64,000 nt of DNA. Origin: Pardosa pseudoannulata. Taxonomy: Eukaryota; Arthropoda; Arachnida; Araneae; Lycosidae. Position numbers and translations under genes: made by a program. Location of the stretch: the NCBI GenBank assembly GCA_032207245.1, contig CM063507.1, positions 96,161,406 through 96,225,405 of the forward strand, written 5' to 3'. The notes beneath the pieces were generated by a model. That model had not been told where the DNA came from. It saw only the letters and a program-made list of their open reading frames with translations, and did no database searches. Below, piece after piece: positions 61,493 to 64,000 of the stretch (the stretch's first letter is position 1; every line of letters starts with the position of its first letter).

Positions 61493-62399
61493 TTAAGATT
61501 TGCAATTAGTAAGTTTTTTTTTTTTTTTTTTTTTAAATTTCTAATCCCAACCCATAAAGGCTTTGGAGTAGCACAGTTTTGCACATAAAACACGTGAATT
61601 TTAGTTCATTTTATTTAACTTATGACTTTTTAGTATAGGAGGATAATAAATAACACAAGATTCATGACAAATATAAAAGTGTACATGTTTTATTAAAAGG
61701 ATATAGTACCTTTCAAGACATTAAATTTTCTTCATAATAGCTCCCCCCCCCCTTTTTTGACTCATCATAAAATAAAAAGTTCTGCTCCTTTTAAGGATGA
61801 ACATTTTACAAATTGTTTAATAACAGTTTAACTTTTAAATATCACTTAGTTTTATCATTCTAAGTAGTATATATATTAATATAACACAAATACACAAAAA
61901 ATGAAAAAGTGAAATTTTCAAGCATTCAAGCTAACTTCTTTTGATATATGTGTAGCAGTTTTTAGTAACTAAACTTTTATATAAAACTGAAGTAAAATAT
62001 GTATCTTATTTTGTAAACCAAAACTGTGATATATTATACTTTAACATTAAAAAAAAAAATCATAAGAAATCAACAATAACAAACTTAACAGTATTTTTTA
62101 CTATAAAATGCAATATACTGCATATTAACAGTTCAGTTCAAAGAATAAAAATGATCATTAGCATTTATTTAATATAAAAAATCAGTTTCGAAAGACAAAT
62201 TTCAAAAGTTTGCAGGTAAGTAGATATATGTATTTTATTTTTTTACTTGGTACACAGATTTTATGATTAAAAAAATGAACTTCTTCATATAATAAAACTA
62301 AATTTTTAAAAAGTTAAATTTTAATTAATAATGCATAAAAATCTTTTTCTAAATAGAGCAGAACTTTTTATTTTATAATGAATTTATATATATATATAT

Positions 62400-62679
62400 A
62401 TTACGCTCGTCTGAACTCTCTCGAGCATACAATGCCTTACAGTCCAATACAAACAAGAAATAGCCCATTAAATGGGAAAGTCGAAAAGGAACCCGACGAA
62501 ATAACATCCTGTAGGGCAGGACAAGAAGAAAGGTGATCTCCATGCATTGCGGCTGAAGCACAAAGAACACGGTTTGGTGAATCAGCAAGACCAACTTTGT
62601 ACAGATGGGTCTGAAGAAAATCATGTCCAGTCTCAAGGCGGAAACAGGCCACAACCAATAGCTCTGGGCAAGGTGCCAT
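62400..62679 (-). pseudogene. LINE protein C-terminal relic
   Basis: Minus-strand frame reads ELLVVACFRLETGHDFLQTH, then LYKVGLADSPNRVLC and MHGDHLSSCPAL. This is the RL-TGHD---HL--IG, then C, then M---HLL-CPAL end of arthropod non-LTR proteins. A stop follows and flanking parts are missing. Confidence 0.75.
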
Positions 62680-63485
62680 ATATTTGGCTATCCAAAAAAG
62701 ACCATTTTTTTTTTGGAAGCAATATTCCTATAATGGCATAGTCGAGCCTTACGAACATGTTCACGGATGGCCCGCTTAATATTTCTTAGAGAGGCACCAA
62801 GTTATTTTTATAATGAATTAAAAATCAGCTATTAATATATAAGAAGACTTAACAACTTGAAAAGTAGTATGCCCTTTTAATTAACACACACACACACACA
62901 TATATATCTATATACAGAAATTCAAAAGCGAAAATGTAGCAATGTTGCACTAATGGATGAAAAATTTCTAATGTTGAAAACTGGTAATAATACTTAACTT
63001 ACCAGAGCAGTCAAATGTTTGCTCTGTGACTTTGATCAAAATTATTAAATTCCAGGTTTTTATTATTTTTAAAACTTACTACGCGAATTTTTGTATAATA
63101 TATAGCTACTAAAATTTTCAATTATTCTTTCTTTTTTCATTTTACCTAATAACTATATAAACTTTACCATATGTACTCATATGTTATCAACATGAGTGGT
63201 CTTTTGACTGCTGGAAAATATATGAAATTTTATACAGTTAACCACATTGAAATCTCAAATTTACTACTAATTGTAAGTTACTTATTACTCCCGACCCAGC
63301 AAAAGCCATACGGGAAATACGAATATTGGCTCTGCACAATTATTTGCAACGTGGTCAGTTCTATCTGTAATAATAAACTTTGGGTAGTAAATAAATAAAA
63401 ATAGTAAGCACTAATTTTTGTATTTTATTATTGGTGCATTATTCAAACACAAATTCAAAAATTTAGCTCAAAAATGTTAATGTAA

Positions 63486-63898
63486 ATGATAAAATTATTG
63501 GAAGAAATAAATATAAGCAAACTATGTTCTGAAATAGATAAAGAAAAAAATTCTGGGAGTGAAGATGGTATATATGATCTATTGGACACTGATTGAGCTA
63601 TTTAACATGGATAATGAGGAAGAGAACAATGTAAATGTGTTGGAGATGAAAAATAATGAGACTGTTCTCTAGTCCCAAAGCAAAATGTGAAGTGAATGAC
63701 CAGAATATTGAAACTTCAATTAATGGGCCTGTTTGGCAAAAAATTCAAAAAGGTTCTGGAAGGTTTCCTGCTTCATAATATTTTCAGAGAAATGTCGGGG
63801 CCAACAGAATATGCAAAATGCAATATTATGAAGGACAAAGTAAGGAATGCACTTTTGTTGATTCTTAACCAGAATATTATGAACATCGTGTTTATTTG
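63486..63898 (+). pseudogene. piggyBac transposase N-terminal relic
   Basis: Plus-strand fragments read NGPVWQKIQKGSGRFPAS in one frame, and HNIFREMSGPTEYAKCNIMK in another, then DKVRNALLLILNQNIMNIV. This is the start of the piggyBac transposase domain (W-----G----HN-F-E-PGPT-YAK-NI). An acidic Ser/Glu/Asp-rich lead lies upstream. At least one frame change and several stops are present. Confidence 0.7.
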
Positions 63899-64000
63899 AA
63901 AAGTAGTTTATCTGACCACCATCAGAAGAAATAAGTATATGTATAAAATATCAGTAGGTTTAGTGTTAGTTTACTATACAGGTGGGAAAAGTAAATACAT

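Larger units (their letters stand above)
59542..64000 (-). other. MEGF8 upstream intron (partial) with transposon relics
   Basis: No Cys-rich exon-like frame is seen on the minus strand here, so the next MEGF8 exon probably lies beyond the window. It contains a piggyBac-like element, a LINE tail and a piggyBac transposase relic. Confidence 0.6.

Overview
The window looks like AT-rich, transposon-dense nuclear DNA from an arthropod, probably a chelicerate such as a spider. That placement is an inference from gene structure (small exons in large repeat-filled introns) and transposon mix; no mitochondrial or rRNA marker is present. One 100-base assembly gap lies at 17845-17944.

Two host genes are recognisable, both on the minus strand. 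At the left edge are the first two coding exons of a PP2A B55 regulatory subunit (arthropod twins, vertebrate PPP2R2A): a start exon ending at 1856 and a 66-base exon at 1593-1658. The rest lies beyond position 1. From 25771 to 59541 runs the C-terminal third of MEGF8: ten exons that join in one frame (2658 bases, 885 residues plus stop). They encode PSI-like, EGF and laminin-EGF modules, a single membrane span and a cytoplasmic tail with the MASRPFA motif. The 5' exons lie beyond 64000.

Between the two genes (about 2-25.6 kb) is a graveyard of mobile elements: BEL/Pao and LINE relics, a solo-LTR candidate, two copies of a DD36E Tc1-like element carried inside a larger duplicated repeat, a DD34E Tc1-like element with one frameshift, an internally deleted mariner-like element, hAT-like elements, SINEs, a Helitron and piggyBac derivatives.

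The MEGF8 introns hold further insertions, many datable by nesting: two hAT elements with perfect 8-base target duplications, three Helitrons, three copies of a second hAT-like repeat, a second copy of the 1.08-kb piggyBac derivative, two 5'-truncated LINEs with 13-base duplications, a mariner relic and a Merlin-like transposon with a perfect 8-base duplication only 52 bases from a splice donor. Right of the last exon lie another piggyBac-like element, a LINE tail and a piggyBac transposase relic.

The most unusual points are a Helitron family carrying a BEL/Pao pol fragment and a tRNA-like module also found in a LINE 3' region, a natural empty site that proves exact Helitron insertion, and a perfect hairpin three bases upstream of the B55 start codon.
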